In this document: positions 24,815 to 37,197 of the stretch, piece by piece
How the letters are laid out: each line of letters opens with the position of its first letter
Position numbering within the stretch: position 1 is the first letter of the stretch
Assembly: GCA_001466705.2 (NCBI GenBank)
Contig: LATX02000112.1
Span: 682,001 to 746,000, forward strand
DNA: 64,000 nt
Direction of reading: 5' to 3'
Origin: Moniliophthora roreri
Lineage: Eukaryota > Basidiomycota > Agaricomycetes > Agaricales > Marasmiaceae
Position numbers and translations under genes: made by a program
Notes under the pieces: generated by a model
What the model saw: only the letters and a program-made list of their open reading frames with translations
The model's database searches: none
Told to the model about the DNA's origin: nothing

Positions 24815-26207
24815 TCACCAGCCTCTCTCTTCATAGTCTTTTAACGTATCCCTTGACGTCTCTTCTAAAGAGTGGTACTTGAACAAGCCTTCGCCGTTTG
24901 TAGGTCGCCCTGGAGCCGTATGTGAGATACCCAGGATCCTTTCAGCTTTGCCTACGAGGTACGTGATCCTCGCCGGAAGGTCTGCACCAAGCCCAGGAAC
25001 ACCCTTTGCAAGAGGTCGAGAAGTTGGATTTATGGCGTTTGCCACGTCCACTGAGAAGAGGTCCAGGTAAGTTGACGAGGGCTACTTATAAAAAGTAAAG
25101 GACTTACACCACTGCTGCCACGACGAAGGGCTATACGCAATGATAATCCTTTCCCCGCCAGCTTCTTCCCGTTCGAAAGCCCTTGCGTGTGCCTCTGCCA
25201 AGTCCCGGACATCGATCCACGATACGCTCTTATTTGAAAGTGCATCGTGTGTCAATCCAGTGGCGTCAGGCTCGGTTGTAGTAATAGTTTTGAACCAAGC
25301 TCCAGCCGAGGTTCCTAGTGATGATGGAGAAGTGAGGAGACCTGCTTCAGGACCGTAAACCATGGATGGGTTGAGAGCGGTGACGTCGAATTTGAGTTTG
25401 CCTTTATGCGTCTCACAGTAATTCCAGACGGCTATTAGATGAAATATCAGATCTCAGAACAAGAACCGGGATGAGCAAAACATGCCTCTCTCTGCCAAGG
25501 TCTTACTAGCTCTGTATTTCGTAGCGGCTGGGGTATCCTTTCCCTTTGCTTCCACCTCTTGGACTGCCTGGTCACCCCAGCTACTTTCGTCCAAAGTAAT
25601 CGGGTCGGGAGACACTTGATAAACTGCAGCGGTAGATGAAGTGACGACGACGCGTCGGACTAACGTACTGAAAGTATAGCAAGTCAACAAAAGGCCTCTT
25701 GTACTTGTCCAGAGTGATCACTGACCCAAATTTGCGCGCGCTTTCCAGTACACCGATGGTTCCGTCGACAGCCGGTCTGATCAGCTCTAAGTAATTGCAC
25801 ATGGTGTGAGCTTAATTGAACATAAAAGCCAAAGAAAGGAATTATTTACCTTGAGGATCCACAGCGTTGTAATGGAAGGGACTTGCTACATGCGCGATGG
25901 CGTCAATGTCCTTCACAAATTCATCAAATGCACCTTCCTATACGCGCCAGTCAGGACACCTCCCACTATCCAGGAAACGCTGACATACCTGCGCGATATC
26001 TTCGATCACTACCCACTTAAATCGACCATTGGTGTACCCCAGCTTCTCAAACACGACCGCAACTTGTTTGCCCTTTGCATCACTCCTGACGGTTCCTACA
26101 ACATCATGTCCTCGCTCCAGGAGCACTCGAGCTACCCAGGTCGCTACGTATCCTGATACACCAGTGACGAGAACTTTGGCTTTGCTTCCGTTTGTGATAA
26201 TAGGCAT
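24815..26207 (-). CDS. Extended short-chain dehydrogenase/reductase (NAD(P)-dependent, Gre2/dihydroflavonol-reductase type)
   Basis: A cytosolic NAD(P)H-dependent reductase of carbonyl compounds. The ATG at 26207 starts 'MPIITNGSKAKVLVTGVSGY', the Rossmann TGxxGxxA-like motif, followed by 'LLERGHDVVGTVRS'. Later exons give 'IAHVASPFHYN', the strand 'VVVTSSTAAVYQ', and the catalytic tyrosine and lysine as YRASK in 'KYRASKTLAER', a conserved Y-x3-K. 'VTALNPSMVYGPEAG' and 'VDVRDLAEAH'-like text (SWIDVRDLAEAHARAFE) complete the substrate side. The end 'SLEETSRDTLKDYEERGW' is typical of the family. A TATAAAAG box lies about 70 bp upstream. The substrate cannot be read. Confidence 0.9.
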
Positions 26208-26272
26208 GTTTAAGACGTGGCTTGCGTTTTTTTGGAGAGATTGGTGTGTTGCCGGTGGTTCAGAGCAAATGG

Positions 26273-26280
26273 CTTTTATA
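26273..26280 (-). promoter_or_regulatory. TATA box of the SDR gene
   Basis: TATAAAAG on the minus strand, 66-73 bp upstream of the ATG at 26207. Confidence 0.45.
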
Positions 26281-26289
26281 CCCTGCAAT

Positions 26290-27370
26290 ACGCGCCGTTA
26301 TCGAGTAATTGGGACATCCATGAGCCATTTCCGAGGCCTTTGGAGTGGAATTTATCGTTGGAGAAGGATCTCTCTCCGGACAGAAGTGGGATTCGGATTT
26401 TCGACCGAGACGCCCAAAAATTTGACTACACTCGGGTGTCATCCGAGATTTGTGACGGAGCGCTGATATGCCAGTACAGTCATCCACCGGTCCTTGGCAC
26501 GGCACTAGTCCTTGAATCGTTGCGATTTTCTGAGCGCAACTGAAGGCCTAACCTCTCGGAGATTTTACCATATCAAAATTAAAGCCTCTATCCTGATATA
26601 ACCCACAGCCCAGGTGGATATATAGGTGCTGTCGTGAATTTTCGACAATCCAAATGTCATGTTTCGGAGGCTTGACTGAAATTTGTGTAACGTCTAGACA
26701 AGGAAGAAGGAATGGGATATGTTCCTAGCACATTCTACAGATGCATAGTTGATATATTAGCACCTTTGAGCACTGTTTGGGACTCTGCAAGGTGTGCGGT
26801 GGAAGTAAGAGATGAAGTTGCAGGTTTCATAGCGACATCACAACTGCCATAGTGGTAAAGGTATTTTTCTTTGACACCAAACTTGACCTCAAACTTGAAA
26901 AAAATCCTGGAAGCCTCAATATTTACTAGAATCCCTTGGATGACTCAAAAATGCTTGCAGAAGACAAGTAAACCAGACGGATCTACTTCCATAAATGGAA
27001 TCCCGGACTGGTTTTGCCATGATGGACGTCTTTGCAGAAAGGAATCTAAAACACGCTCATATCCATCTGTGGTGCTAGAAACAGTCTTTCTATGCATATC
27101 TAGCTACCCCGATACACAACATCAGGCAGGACTTCAGGAAATTATTTTCCAAGGCGTTCCAAATTTGAGTGCGCCAAGGACCGGTGGATGGTTCAACCCA
27201 ACCGGGGTTAATATTGTTGTGTCAGCGATGGCGGTGGTGTTAAAACGACATCATTGACGGAGATAAGCCTGAGGAAGGTTTAAATCTCTGAGTAACTAGC
27301 TTTAACTTCTTGTGGCAAGATCTATCCTCAATAATGTACAAGGAGACAATACAGTCGCAATACAGTACGA
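26290..27370. other. Intergenic region, nothing recognised
   Basis: About 1.1 kb between the SDR promoter and the 3' end of the GH99-like gene. The longest frame (near 26871-27257, plus) has no motif I recognise and begins in an AT-rich context. I treat it as non-coding. Confidence 0.4.
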
Positions 27371-27377
27371 ATCCGAG

Positions 27378-30300
27378 TCACATAGTAAACCCAGCATCTG
27401 GAATGCCAAATAAGGATACAGTCGGATCCCGCCTTGGCCGACGCTTCGCCGAAATTTTTACCTTTTGAGCCTCCATCTCCTTCTGACGTCTCTTCAACTC
27501 TTTTGCAAGCTCTTCCCGCCTTTGCTTAGCGGTCGATTTCGTATTGATGCTGTCCTTGGAGGGACTGGACTCTAAGGATATCACGTCTTCCACCTTGTCT
27601 TGCTGTGGAAGAGGTGGAACGGGGGGAATCGAGGCTTCGCTACGGGTAGGCTTCAAGCGTCGAACAATGCAACGGAAGCTCTCCAGGCGCCTGCTGTTAA
27701 CCGAGCCTGGTGTGGAAGGTCCGCTAACAGCGGTAACGTCAGATTCCTCGGGGGATGTGGGAGGAAATATGGTTGGTGAAGAAGGTACAGAACTAAAAGT
27801 AAGTGAACCGGAATCAGGCGTGTTATAGACATCCGCTAATGTAGATGGGGAAATTTCAGGAACTGCTATTGAAGGTCTCGGATTTAGAGAGGCAGAAACG
27901 CGTCTTCTGGTAAAAAGCGATGAGGGAGATGGAGGACTGGTGGAGGATGCTGATGCTTCTGTATTGAATGACCGGTACAGGGAAGAAGGATACTCGAGGT
28001 CTTCGTACTTCGATATAAGTGTTGAATGTGGTCTGTTAGGCTGAGGAGTAGCCCTGGAGACGTCTCCTGCAGGTACGATATCGTTGAGCCGAGTATGCCT
28101 CCTCTCCGAAAGGGTAATATTGCGTGGACCAAAGGTGAGATTTTCTGATGCAACGTCTGCCATGGAGACCTCCGCAGTGAATTGGATGATCTGTCGATCA
28201 TTGTTAACAGTGGGCCCTGCTACCTCCGCTGATGACTGAGACCTAGCCTCAGATTGAAATACAGTTCCTGAGTTGTGATAAGCGTTGGACGTTTGAACAG
28301 ATCCGTAAGGGTTTGTGGAATGACAGTGGCGGAAGTGCTCCCCGCTTGATCCTGGCTCAGATCTGGCGCTGACGGGTATTGCAGGCAAAGGCCGTGACGC
28401 AGGCGATATCGGTGGTAAGAGGCGTGGTTGCCTTGATTGCAATTCTTGTAACAATAACGCTGTGGAGTAGCGAGAAAGAGGATTGGACGTATTTTCAGGG
28501 TAGGGTGGAGGAGACTGTTCCTGTTCTAGGTCCAGAGAAAGTGTGGGTGATTGCACCCGATGAGATGATGGAAGGCTGTCAACTCGAGAGCGGGTTTCCC
28601 AGTAGTTAAGAAGGCCCTGAGGAGGAAACGTGGGTCCATTTGGAACCACCCCACATAGAACGTCCTTAGCCAGTCCGCAGATACGCATATACCTAATTAA
28701 AATCAGTCTGGCCCCCCAACACCCGTGAAAAAGTACTCAACCAATCAGAAGGGATGTCGTATCCGTCCTCATCCAGTGACATCAGCGGATAACGGTGTGA
28801 AACTGGGAGTAATTCCTTTTTCGCTACTGCAGGCATAAGAGCAGTTCCTTCATCGTATCTGAGTTGATGATTAGGGAAAAGAAACACAGGTTGATATGGG
28901 CACTCAACTCGTCCCATGAAGCACCGTAGAGTACACTGACACCAGCATTGCAAGCATTATAGATTTGGCGCCAAAGAAAACCTTTCGGAAGGAAAATGTG
29001 AGCTGCCGCCGAGATATAGCATGCAGACAATGGCCCTACTTCCACCATTTCTCTTGATAGAATTAAAACCACATCCTCCTCCAGACGTATTGTAACCCTG
29101 TATGCGAATATTCTTCAATTCGATTCCTATAGTACCTTAAGAAGTCTAACGTCATCTACTCACCGAACAGCCAGGAAAAACCACTGGTATATAGTCGACA
29201 TGTCGCCACTTTCCAACCCTCTCTCTGTCATGTAACAGTCTGAGATCTTCCCGAAGACGTAGAGTAGCATATTCATCGGCTTCCGCATTATTACTGTAAC
29301 ACCCAACCGTCCAAGGAGAGATTGCATCAAATTCGTTCAGCCAAAGGTCAAGGAATTCTGGACTCGGATCCGCGTCACCGTTGCTTGTCCTCCAATGCGA
29401 TGGAACGCCGGCAATGATATAAGCACCACCAGGAATGGTCCTACGGATGTGGGATACCACTGCCCTTACGGTATCTGGATCATGATTCGTGGAAGCAAAC
29501 CCAAAACCTGCGACCCAATGTGAATCCGAAGAAAGGTGCTATAATGATAAAGGATGGACTGACCCCAGAGGCAAACGACAGCTCTTCCGTCTTCTCTCAA
29601 GTAGTTAGGACTATCGAGAACATGTTCGTCTTGAATTAAATGATCCCAGTCATCTTGCAAGGTTCCCCATACGATACTGGGGTCAACGCCACTCACGTCG
29701 TACCTAACACCCTCCCAAGTCAGCGTTCCCAATAAAGACAGTGACAGCAGAAGTCAGACTAGCATACATCACCGCGAAAACTCGGCGCTCTAATTCGGCT
29801 GCTTCGCGGACAAGTCTTCCGATGCTATCGCGCCAATGCAAGAGCTCTCCGTCAGCCGTGGGTATACAATGGCGTAGAGGTCGCTGAAGGAACGCGCCAT
29901 CAACCCCGTTCTCAGCCATCCAGTGGAAATGACGATATACAGTCCCAGGACTGCGTGAGGAGAATAATCGAGGATGCTCTCCAGATTTGAGCATGAGTGT
30001 TTTAACGGGGAAAAGCTCGGAAGGAGGGTATTGAGAGACATCTGGCCAAAGATCTGTCGTAGGTTGCCTGTCATTATTGCCTTTGAACCAGTGAGACCAT
30101 CCGTTGTCAGCTAAAGGGTCATGAGCTCCACTGCATGTGCACTTTCGCAGAGAACTCACTGATGGGTATTCCGTCCCCTGGGCAGGTAAACCTGAACGAG
30201 TATCATGGCATCATGAAACGCGTCCTAAAGACAACTGAAGCTACTCACCATCCTTGATAGCCAACCAAAAACTTGTTGTTAATCGTAGAAGGATTAGTTC

Positions 30301-30526
30301 TGCAGATTATTTGGATTTAATCTTGCCAAATATACGCATAGTAGGCTGGCTAACCTGTTCGTATTCGTCTTGGAGATGCTGGACCTAGCGCAATTGTAGT
30401 CCATAACCAAGACTCTAGTTCGATGATCCCAGCTTCGGCCAGATTTGAAGGGGTAAGTAAAGGGGAGATAATGAGGGGTGGGAGAAGAACGAGTACCAAA
30501 GGCCCGGACGGCAGTGGTGGATCCAT
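27378..30526 (-). CDS. GH99-like domain protein with long disordered C-terminus
   Basis: The N-terminal half is a GH99/GH71-like (endo-mannosidase-like) fold: 'NNKFLVGYQGW', then after an intron 'FTCPGDGIPI', 'DNGWSHWFKG', 'DLWPDVSQYPPSELFP', 'RLFSSRSPGTVYRHFHWMA' and 'NGVDGAFLQR'. Further exons give 'DVSGVDPSIVWGTLQDDW', 'GAYIIAGVPSHWRTSNGD' and 'ISPWTVGCY', then 'HIFLPKGFLWRQIYNACNAG'. An intron after 'DEDGYDIPSDW' joins a ~430-residue Ser/Pro-rich low-complexity tail that ends in a basic coiled segment (KQRREELAKELKRRQKEMEAQ cut to its core: ELKRRQKEMEAQ) and 'GIPDAGFTM'. The first exon (from 30526, a proline-rich leader with a hydrophobic stretch) is uncertain because its junction to the next exon does not keep frame in my reading. 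Substrate unknown. Confidence 0.78.
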
Positions 30527-31875
30527 CGAAGAGAAAGTTCGTGTCGAAAGCGAAAGCGCAGCTCCTACGTAATTTGTTGTCGGTCCAAACCTGCTACCGA
30601 AAACTGATTCAAAGCGCACATCCGACACCTCTGACTGACAATGTTTTGCTGAACATACTCTTTTGATAACGGTGGCGAGAAGACGTTCGAGGTTGGCGCA
30701 ATTTATCTCAACTTGGTGAACGCTGACGCAGCGCTGATGTATCAAATTTTTCCTAGGTCCGCTGCCTTATTTTGCTAACAAATTACTTTGAACGATTTTA
30801 GCCTCAAGTCTAGGATAAGTTCTGCTATATTCTCGATGAGGGAGAATGATGAAGATTATATTCTAGCAATCCTCATCCGAATACGAGTGTGCCGGAGGCT
30901 GCCTGGGCAGGCGGTGGCGGATGGCAAACACCGAATAAATCCCAGGGCAACCGAGTATAAGTCTGAGTAAATTGAAGATACCCAAATACACTAAGGAGAG
31001 GAGGGTGGGCGAGAAAAGATTTCTGAGGTGAAACGTGGCAGATGGTGGAGGAAAGCAAGACGCGCGTCAACTCATCTGACACTCTTTGCAGAACTTATCT
31101 CGGATACAACCTCTAACCGGTCAACAAAGGAACTTACCCTCGACCGTACTTCCTAACCTGCTGAGGACCTTAGCACGCTGAAAATCCTTACCCTGGGGAG
31201 CGCCGCCTCTGAAGACCAGTAGAACAGGTCGATGACATACGTCATCGCCATTCGTCTGGCGATTCCACCTGTTCCTCCTCCAAGCCTTCATGGTACAATG
31301 AAAGCCGACTTCCCCAGCCCTGGTCTGACCCCTATCAATTTTCACTAGTTCCCCCGCTGAAAGAGTCAAAGGTCTTTCCCGTGACCAGCATCAGAACAAG
31401 GCGGAAGAGCACTCACTGTTGTTTCTACTGTGTTTGCTCACCGAGCTTCCGACAGGTTTCTATGACCACAGAGCGTTCAGTAGACCTAGTTGCAACGCGA
31501 ATTTCAAAGCTCGGCTGCATGACGAGGAGTCTAGCACCACGTCGATCTACGAAGAATGGTCGAAGATACACACAAGGCTTTACGTTTATTTCACAACCTT
31601 CTTTTGGGAATCCTGTCGTTTAGCATCACTAATTTGTTCGTGAACACTCAAAGTGAATAGCATCTGGTATATTCTATCACGAACCGAAATTCGCATCAAG
31701 GCCACAGAGACTCGGAAATATGACAAACGAGTGGTGTACAACAGGCGCAATAAATGATACAAGAGATGAAACAAATAAATGAGCGAGATAATTGTAGATA
31801 GGGTCCAGAAAACAGGTCAATAGTCAATGAACACCAAGGTAAAATCTGGAGTGAAATGAGGGAGTAGAACAGATC
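30527..31875. other. Intergenic region between the GH99-like gene and the kelch-BTB gene
   Basis: About 1.35 kb with only short overlapping frames. It should hold the promoter of the GH99-like gene and the 3' end of the kelch-BTB gene. Nothing else was recognised. Confidence 0.45.
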
Positions 31876-34800
31876 CTACATGACAATACCTTCCGCAAAT
31901 CCTCCATACAACGTGGCCATCTCCTTCTTTTTGCGTTCTGCAGAGCTTACAGAAAGGCGGTCAGAAGCTGCCTTTTTGCGCTCTTCCTGACGTCTCTTTA
32001 AGTCCATAGCCAACTTCTCCGTTCGCGCTTTTGCCTCCTCCTTCTTGCGTCTCTTTTCCTCGGCCTTCAGAGCTTTATTGTCCAACGGCAACTTCGTCTG
32101 AGTGATGTTGCCAAAGTTACCCCCCTTTTCGCGTCTCAATAAACGCGAGAAAGAAGAGGACTTTGTCGGAGAAGTGATTGAAGCCGGGGGGGATATTGGC
32201 TCGGGTGATTGCGAATCCAATGTCGTTAGTGAAGGTGGGGTCTGGTAATTCCACTCGATTACAGACTTCTTTGTCGGCCAAGCCTTTGGTAATGAGTGCT
32301 CTTCGCTTTCCGAGAATGATCTCTGCGTGGATAGGCTCCGATATTCGCCATGACGCCAGTAGTGCTCTTCTTGTCCTTGTTCTTCTATGATTGACAGTGG
32401 GGACGGCTCAGAGTACGTATACTCCGGGGGAATCACCAATGTCGCTGGCGTCAGAGGTGAGTGTCGTTTTGAACTGTTCAACGAGCTGCGGGAAGTCGAC
32501 GAAGTCAGTGAAGGCAAGTCACTCGTATCGTGAGAATGGCCATCGGTATCCACGCGTGGCGTACGAGATTGGTTGAGGGGGAGATGGAATGAAGGGTACG
32601 CTGGTGACGGTGGTAAATATACACGATCAACATGCCCGTCAGGTGAATGGAGATCGTAATGGCCTTCTGATGACACAGATGATGTGCGAATTAATGGTGC
32701 TTGACTGGATAGATGTCTCCATTCGTCGGCACTTGAAGTTCTAGCCGTAGCAGACAGATCCACAAAGAGACCGGAGTCCCCGCTTTTGGCACGGTCGTGA
32801 GTTGGACGTTCCATAGGTTGGTTGATCGTCGGGACCAAAAGATCAGCAAAATCGCGTAGTTCCTGGTCGGTGCTGACCGAGACAGCGCTGACGGCACGGT
32901 CGTGCTTCTTGCGGGGTCGCGTAAATAGGGGTATCGGAGATAGATCATCCGAGTCGGATTCTGGCCCTTCATTTCGATGTAGCCGTGCTGAAGGGCGTCG
33001 AGGGTCGTGCTGGGAGACGTTATGCGAGTCTATGGTGAATACATTTGATTAATCTACTCAGGACATGACAGCTTGGCTAAGGGGCGAACTCTTACTGTAA
33101 GCATGGTTGTTAGTATCACTGTCTCCCATGGTGTGCCATTTTGCATCAGAGGTGCCTCGGGGTCTTGAGATAAACTTATCGCCCCCGGATCCGGAAGGAC
33201 CTTCATTACTACTAGAAGGGCCACCTCCGCCAGACCCACCATCCGGTGGTCGTCCGCCGCCGCCGTTTTCCTTATCAGGTCGGCGAGATGGTTTTTTCTG
33301 TGTATATGACTGTTGCTGATGAGCGACAAGAGAACTAGTAAAAAAACGTTTGGCCCTCACCATCACCGTCTTCAAGGCACTGTGTCAAACGATATCATAT
33401 CAATATCAGTTCGACGATCTGGAAAGGAATTACACACCGAATTTGTAGACTGCGACAGCCGCACAACGTAGCCACTTCGTACACACCAACCGACGTGGAG
33501 TTGGACAATGCACGATGCATCGCGTGCTTGACAAGCGACTCCAGATGTGATAATTGATAGTTTGTCGCTAGCACTAATAGTTGACTAAGGACGGCAGGTG
33601 CCAGCTGCAGGGGAGTAAGGAGTGCAAGGGAGTAAAAATACCGCAATAGGGCTAGCGTGACTGGGTATGGTTCCGAAAGGTGTAATGATCGAGGTGTAAG
33701 TCTGGGATCAGGGCGGTCATCATCTTCGGCAGAGGTTGCACCAGGCAACGCAGGTTTATCAACATGCATCGGCGATGTCGGTAGTTGCTGAAGGGTCTCC
33801 ATAGCGGTCTGCAGGAGCTTCCTTCGCCGTTCCTTAAACCAAGGCCAGCGCTCTTCCAGCATCTTCCGCGAGCAACTAATCTTCCGACCGTCGTCACAAA
33901 TGATCTCGAAGTCTGCAAGAACCTTTTCTTCCAAAGCCGCAAGCCCGAGTTCCTGCATCTCAAGACTAAACTTCAGAGGTGGGGGCTGATATATTCCGAA
34001 TGCCTCCAGGTCGACCACGGCGACGTGATCCCAGCTAAGTAGCCGGCGATTATAATCGTCGACCAGGTTGCCGTTTCGGTTCCCAAATATCAAAAACTTG
34101 TTGGCTTCGGCCCATAAGCATCCACGAAACCAGGAACCGCTTTCTACGGCTTTGCCTGGGTCAATACGCGACCACGACATTGTGAGAAGATCTAGAACCC
34201 ATATCGAAAAGGATTGATAGCTATGGGCAAGATAGGTGCCAGCTATAATGAGATGTGACCCAAGTATTGCGCCTGTGGGAAATCGAAGACCGGGAGGAAA
34301 GGTAGTACCGGTCATGGCCGACGAGCAGTCTTGTATCGTGAAATCGGTATCGGGCAGTGGAGAGAACACCTCGAGTTCTCGTTTAACATCAGTAAACTGA
34401 AAATATGTTAGTTGTAGATTACATCGCGGGACTGATCAGAAGACGCACATTATAATTGCTGTACAAGTAGATGTCTGACGGATAATCCTCCGTCGGAGTG
34501 GTCGAATAAGGCAAATGCACTAATGAGTCCGAGGATGTGAATTCCGCGAGAACTGCGTTTCCGGATTGGTGAAAGCGAGTCCCAGGTGGTCCTAGGTTGG
34601 CTTCTGCCTGAGTGTCACTTTGCTCGTCTTGTGGACGACGAACGCAGAGATTGGATGACACAGCCACGCTGCGATAGGTACCACAATGTCGAGGGTAGTC
34701 GCGTCGCTGTACCCACGTCTTCCCAAGAAGATCATACACACAAACATCATCAAGCCATGTGTTGAAAAAGTCCTGACCCCCAATGATGAACAAACGATCA

Positions 34801-35424
34801 GCTGTCACCGAAGAAAGGTGTGCATAGCGTGCCCGTGGGACGAAGGTTTCTGATACAGGTGCGGGAAACTGTGATGCAGGTATCCAATGTCGAGTTGTGA
34901 GATCAAAGAATCGAACGTCGTTTAGAACGCAGAGTTCATCAGGATTTGGTGAATCTGGCTGATTGCTCATGCCACCAAAGATGATGAGTTGGTTGTTCCC
35001 TAGTTCAAGAATGAAGGTGTGAATAGGGTTGAAGCAGGTAAAGCCATTGCGACTCACAAGCGTCAGCACTATGGAAATATCGAGGTCTCGGGATGTCATC
35101 CTCTGGAAATGCCTGTATCTTCTCCCAAACGAATGTCTCTAGGTCAAAGGCGTACAAGTCGGACACCATCCTCCGTTCTGTGACTAGACGTCCACCCTAT
35201 CCATGACTCCCGTCAGAAACCGTCTTCAATCCTATTGAGTATTTGACCGCTCACAAAAAGATACATCTTGGACCCCACAACGGTCGTTGAAGCACCCTGT
35301 TGAAAGAAACATAAGATGCGTAGTAGATGAAATACAATACGAAGGGACCGACCACGAGCTTTGCAGGTACATCACCAGTAGTCTTTCGACAGGAAGTTGT
35401 GAGGTCATAGATGGAATGCAGCAT
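31876..35424 (-). CDS. Kelch-repeat and BTB-domain protein with disordered C-terminus
   Basis: One gene assembled across many exons. Kelch repeats come first: 'GASTTVVGSKMYLF', 'GGRLVTERRMVSDLYAFDL', 'NNQLIIFGGMSNQ', 'DRLFIIGGQDFFNTWLDD' and 'GSHLIIAGTYLAHSYQ'. A BTB-like domain follows ('VLADFEIICDDGRKISCSRK', 'LLRYFYSLALLTPLQLAP', 'LATNYQLSHLESLVKHAMHR'). After 'CGCRSLQIRALK' comes a long Gly/Ser/Pro-rich region, ending in a Lys/Arg/Glu-rich helix (AMDLKRRQEERKKA) and 'GGFAEGIVM'. Exon joins checked by frame include those at YNSHN, SNYN/FTDV and ADAW/NN. The architecture resembles S. pombe Ral2 and LZTR1-like Ras-pathway proteins, but that link is inference. The start at 35424 is uncertain and may lie further upstream. 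Confidence 0.8.
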
Positions 35425-35831
35425 AGTGCATGCAGAGACCGCCGTACGCGTTGAGTAGATGGGGAAGTGGGAATGACGGATGAAGGGAAAGCGGGTTATT
35501 GAGTTTTATGATTTCTTGCATTTGTCGCCTAATCTCAGATTGCTTATCTCCTTTTGTCGGATCCGGGCTTAGCCGATAAAGAGTCAACGTTCGCACTGCG
35601 CAACCATCTCAACAGTTCTCTATAAACATGGAATTGACACCTATATCTACAAAGGTTTAAAATAAGGTCTTACGAGGTACAATCGCTACGGTTTGGCATA
35701 AGACTGCGGCGCTTTCGTTCCTATTCGACACTATTTGTAAACGTATCATGCAGTCATCTCCATATCCAATCCATCAAGATTCAGCGACTTGAGTTTGGAA
35801 CGCATTTAAATGGTAGACTAGAAGACCAGGC

Positions 35832-36131
35832 CTACTTGCCCTGGTACAACCGGGGCAACACCGGAGTATGCAGCTTCCTTCGTTCCAAAGTCCGAAATCT
35901 ATCACGTATGAATACACAAGACACAAGGACCATTATACCACCTGAGTGTACCCGTTCCCGCGTGTGTATGCGGGCATCAAATGCATCAATCGTCTCAACT
36001 TGCCGCTGATAGATTCCCAAATCTCCACTGTATACTGTATGAGGGATCAAAGACGCCACACCCAGTATACCCACGCTGAATGCCCATGCTGCGCTGGGAA
36101 TGCGACGCTGATGTAGATAAACTCTAATCAT
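35832..36131 (-). CDS. Small single-span membrane protein, probably mitochondrial
   Basis: The ATG at 36131 begins 'MIRVYLHQRRIPSAAWAFSV', a basic amphipathic start running into one transmembrane segment (WAFSVGILGVASLIPHTVY). A charged helix 'IYQRQVETIDAFDARIHTRE' follows. A short intron (about 40-43 bp) near 35894-35937 joins a second exon ending 'LPRLYQGK'. The product is about 85 residues. The layout is typical of small inner-membrane proteins such as assembly factors, but I cannot name the family. It lies head-to-tail with the kelch-BTB gene, in the same orientation and about 400 bp upstream. Confidence 0.5.
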   Translation of the reverse strand: MIRVYLHQRRIPSAAWAFSVGILGVASLIPHTVYSGDLGIYQRQVETIDAFDARIHTRERVHSGGIMVLVSCVFIRDRFRTLERRKLHTPVLPRLYQGK

Positions 36132-36466
36132 GGTTTATCACCTGCAAAGGAATGAATGAACGCTCAGAAAAAACTCCCAAGGAAAGTCCATGCGGAAGAA
36201 AGCCACAATCCCAAATACTAAGAAATGTGGGGCAAAAGGGACCGAAATTCGGAAATTTCACCATACAGTAGACTAGAAGATGATCATATGTACTGCTCCT
36301 ACGCGACGTCAGAAAAACGATGGCTTCTTCGCTCCCGAGCGTGTAGCAACCACGGGTGGTAAGAGAGAAAAAAAGTGATAGAACACTGACAAAACAAGTC
36401 TTGAGAAAGGGGTGGAAAACACGAAAACAAATTGAGAATTTGGAATTGATTCACCTGTTGTAGATT

Positions 36467-36765
36467 CTAGAAACCAAAGCCCAGCATAGGCCCTTTGATG
36501 GATGTGCTTGAAAACACGACCAAGTGATCTCCAAGACAAGCGTTTCCGTCGCGTATTAATGATACCAGATTTTGACGGACACGGGTCATTGCAGACATCT
36601 CTTGATACCACGACCATTCCGGGTGGCGGTGATAATCAGCGTGGAGTTCAAACAGCTGAAGCAAACGGCCGGCCACTATTAACGGGAATAGATACGATGC
36701 GAGTGGCAAAGAGCTGTATTGTTCAAGTCCAAGTGGCGTGGAACCGGTAGAGTACGCACCTTCAT
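36467..36765 (-). CDS. Possible small spliced gene with mitochondrial-type N-terminus
   Basis: The ATG at 36765 gives only 'MK' before a GTGCGT donor. The next exon begins 'LFATRIVSIPVNSGRPFASA', a good presequence, and a 55-bp intron then leads to 'MSAMTRVRQNLVSLIRDGNA' and a stop at 36467. The splice signals are good, but the protein (about 65 residues) matches nothing I know. Another frame over 36309-36617 could be the real 3' part instead. It is divergent from PNP oxidase with a gap of about 430 bp. Confidence 0.3.
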
Positions 36766-37197
36766 CCGAATAAATGTGAGAAGTCCGTTCCGTCCCGGTT
36801 ATTGATAGTACGGTAGGCGAGAGAAGTATATTACTTGGGAATCATTAACTGTATAGATTCATACGGGTCACAAAAACGTGTGAAGAACAAATTGTACCGA
36901 TTTTTGAATGAGCTTGCAAGTCAAGCCTCGCCTGTGCCAATGCGACATGATTACCGTGTTCAGCATTTGATCATTTGAACTTTGAAGCTTTGAAAATTAT
37001 CCTCCTTGTAGCTCGAATTTTGATGACCTGAGCCGCCTAAGACAACACGCATCAGAGTCCAGATGCTCAGAGTATCCCTTAATAGTTCTAGCGGGCCTTC
37101 GAGGTCGAGGCCGATGTAGACGCAATGTCCGAGTCTCAGTGAATCATGGTCAAGAGGAGAAAATATTGCGACATTACATCATCATAGGCCAATCAAG

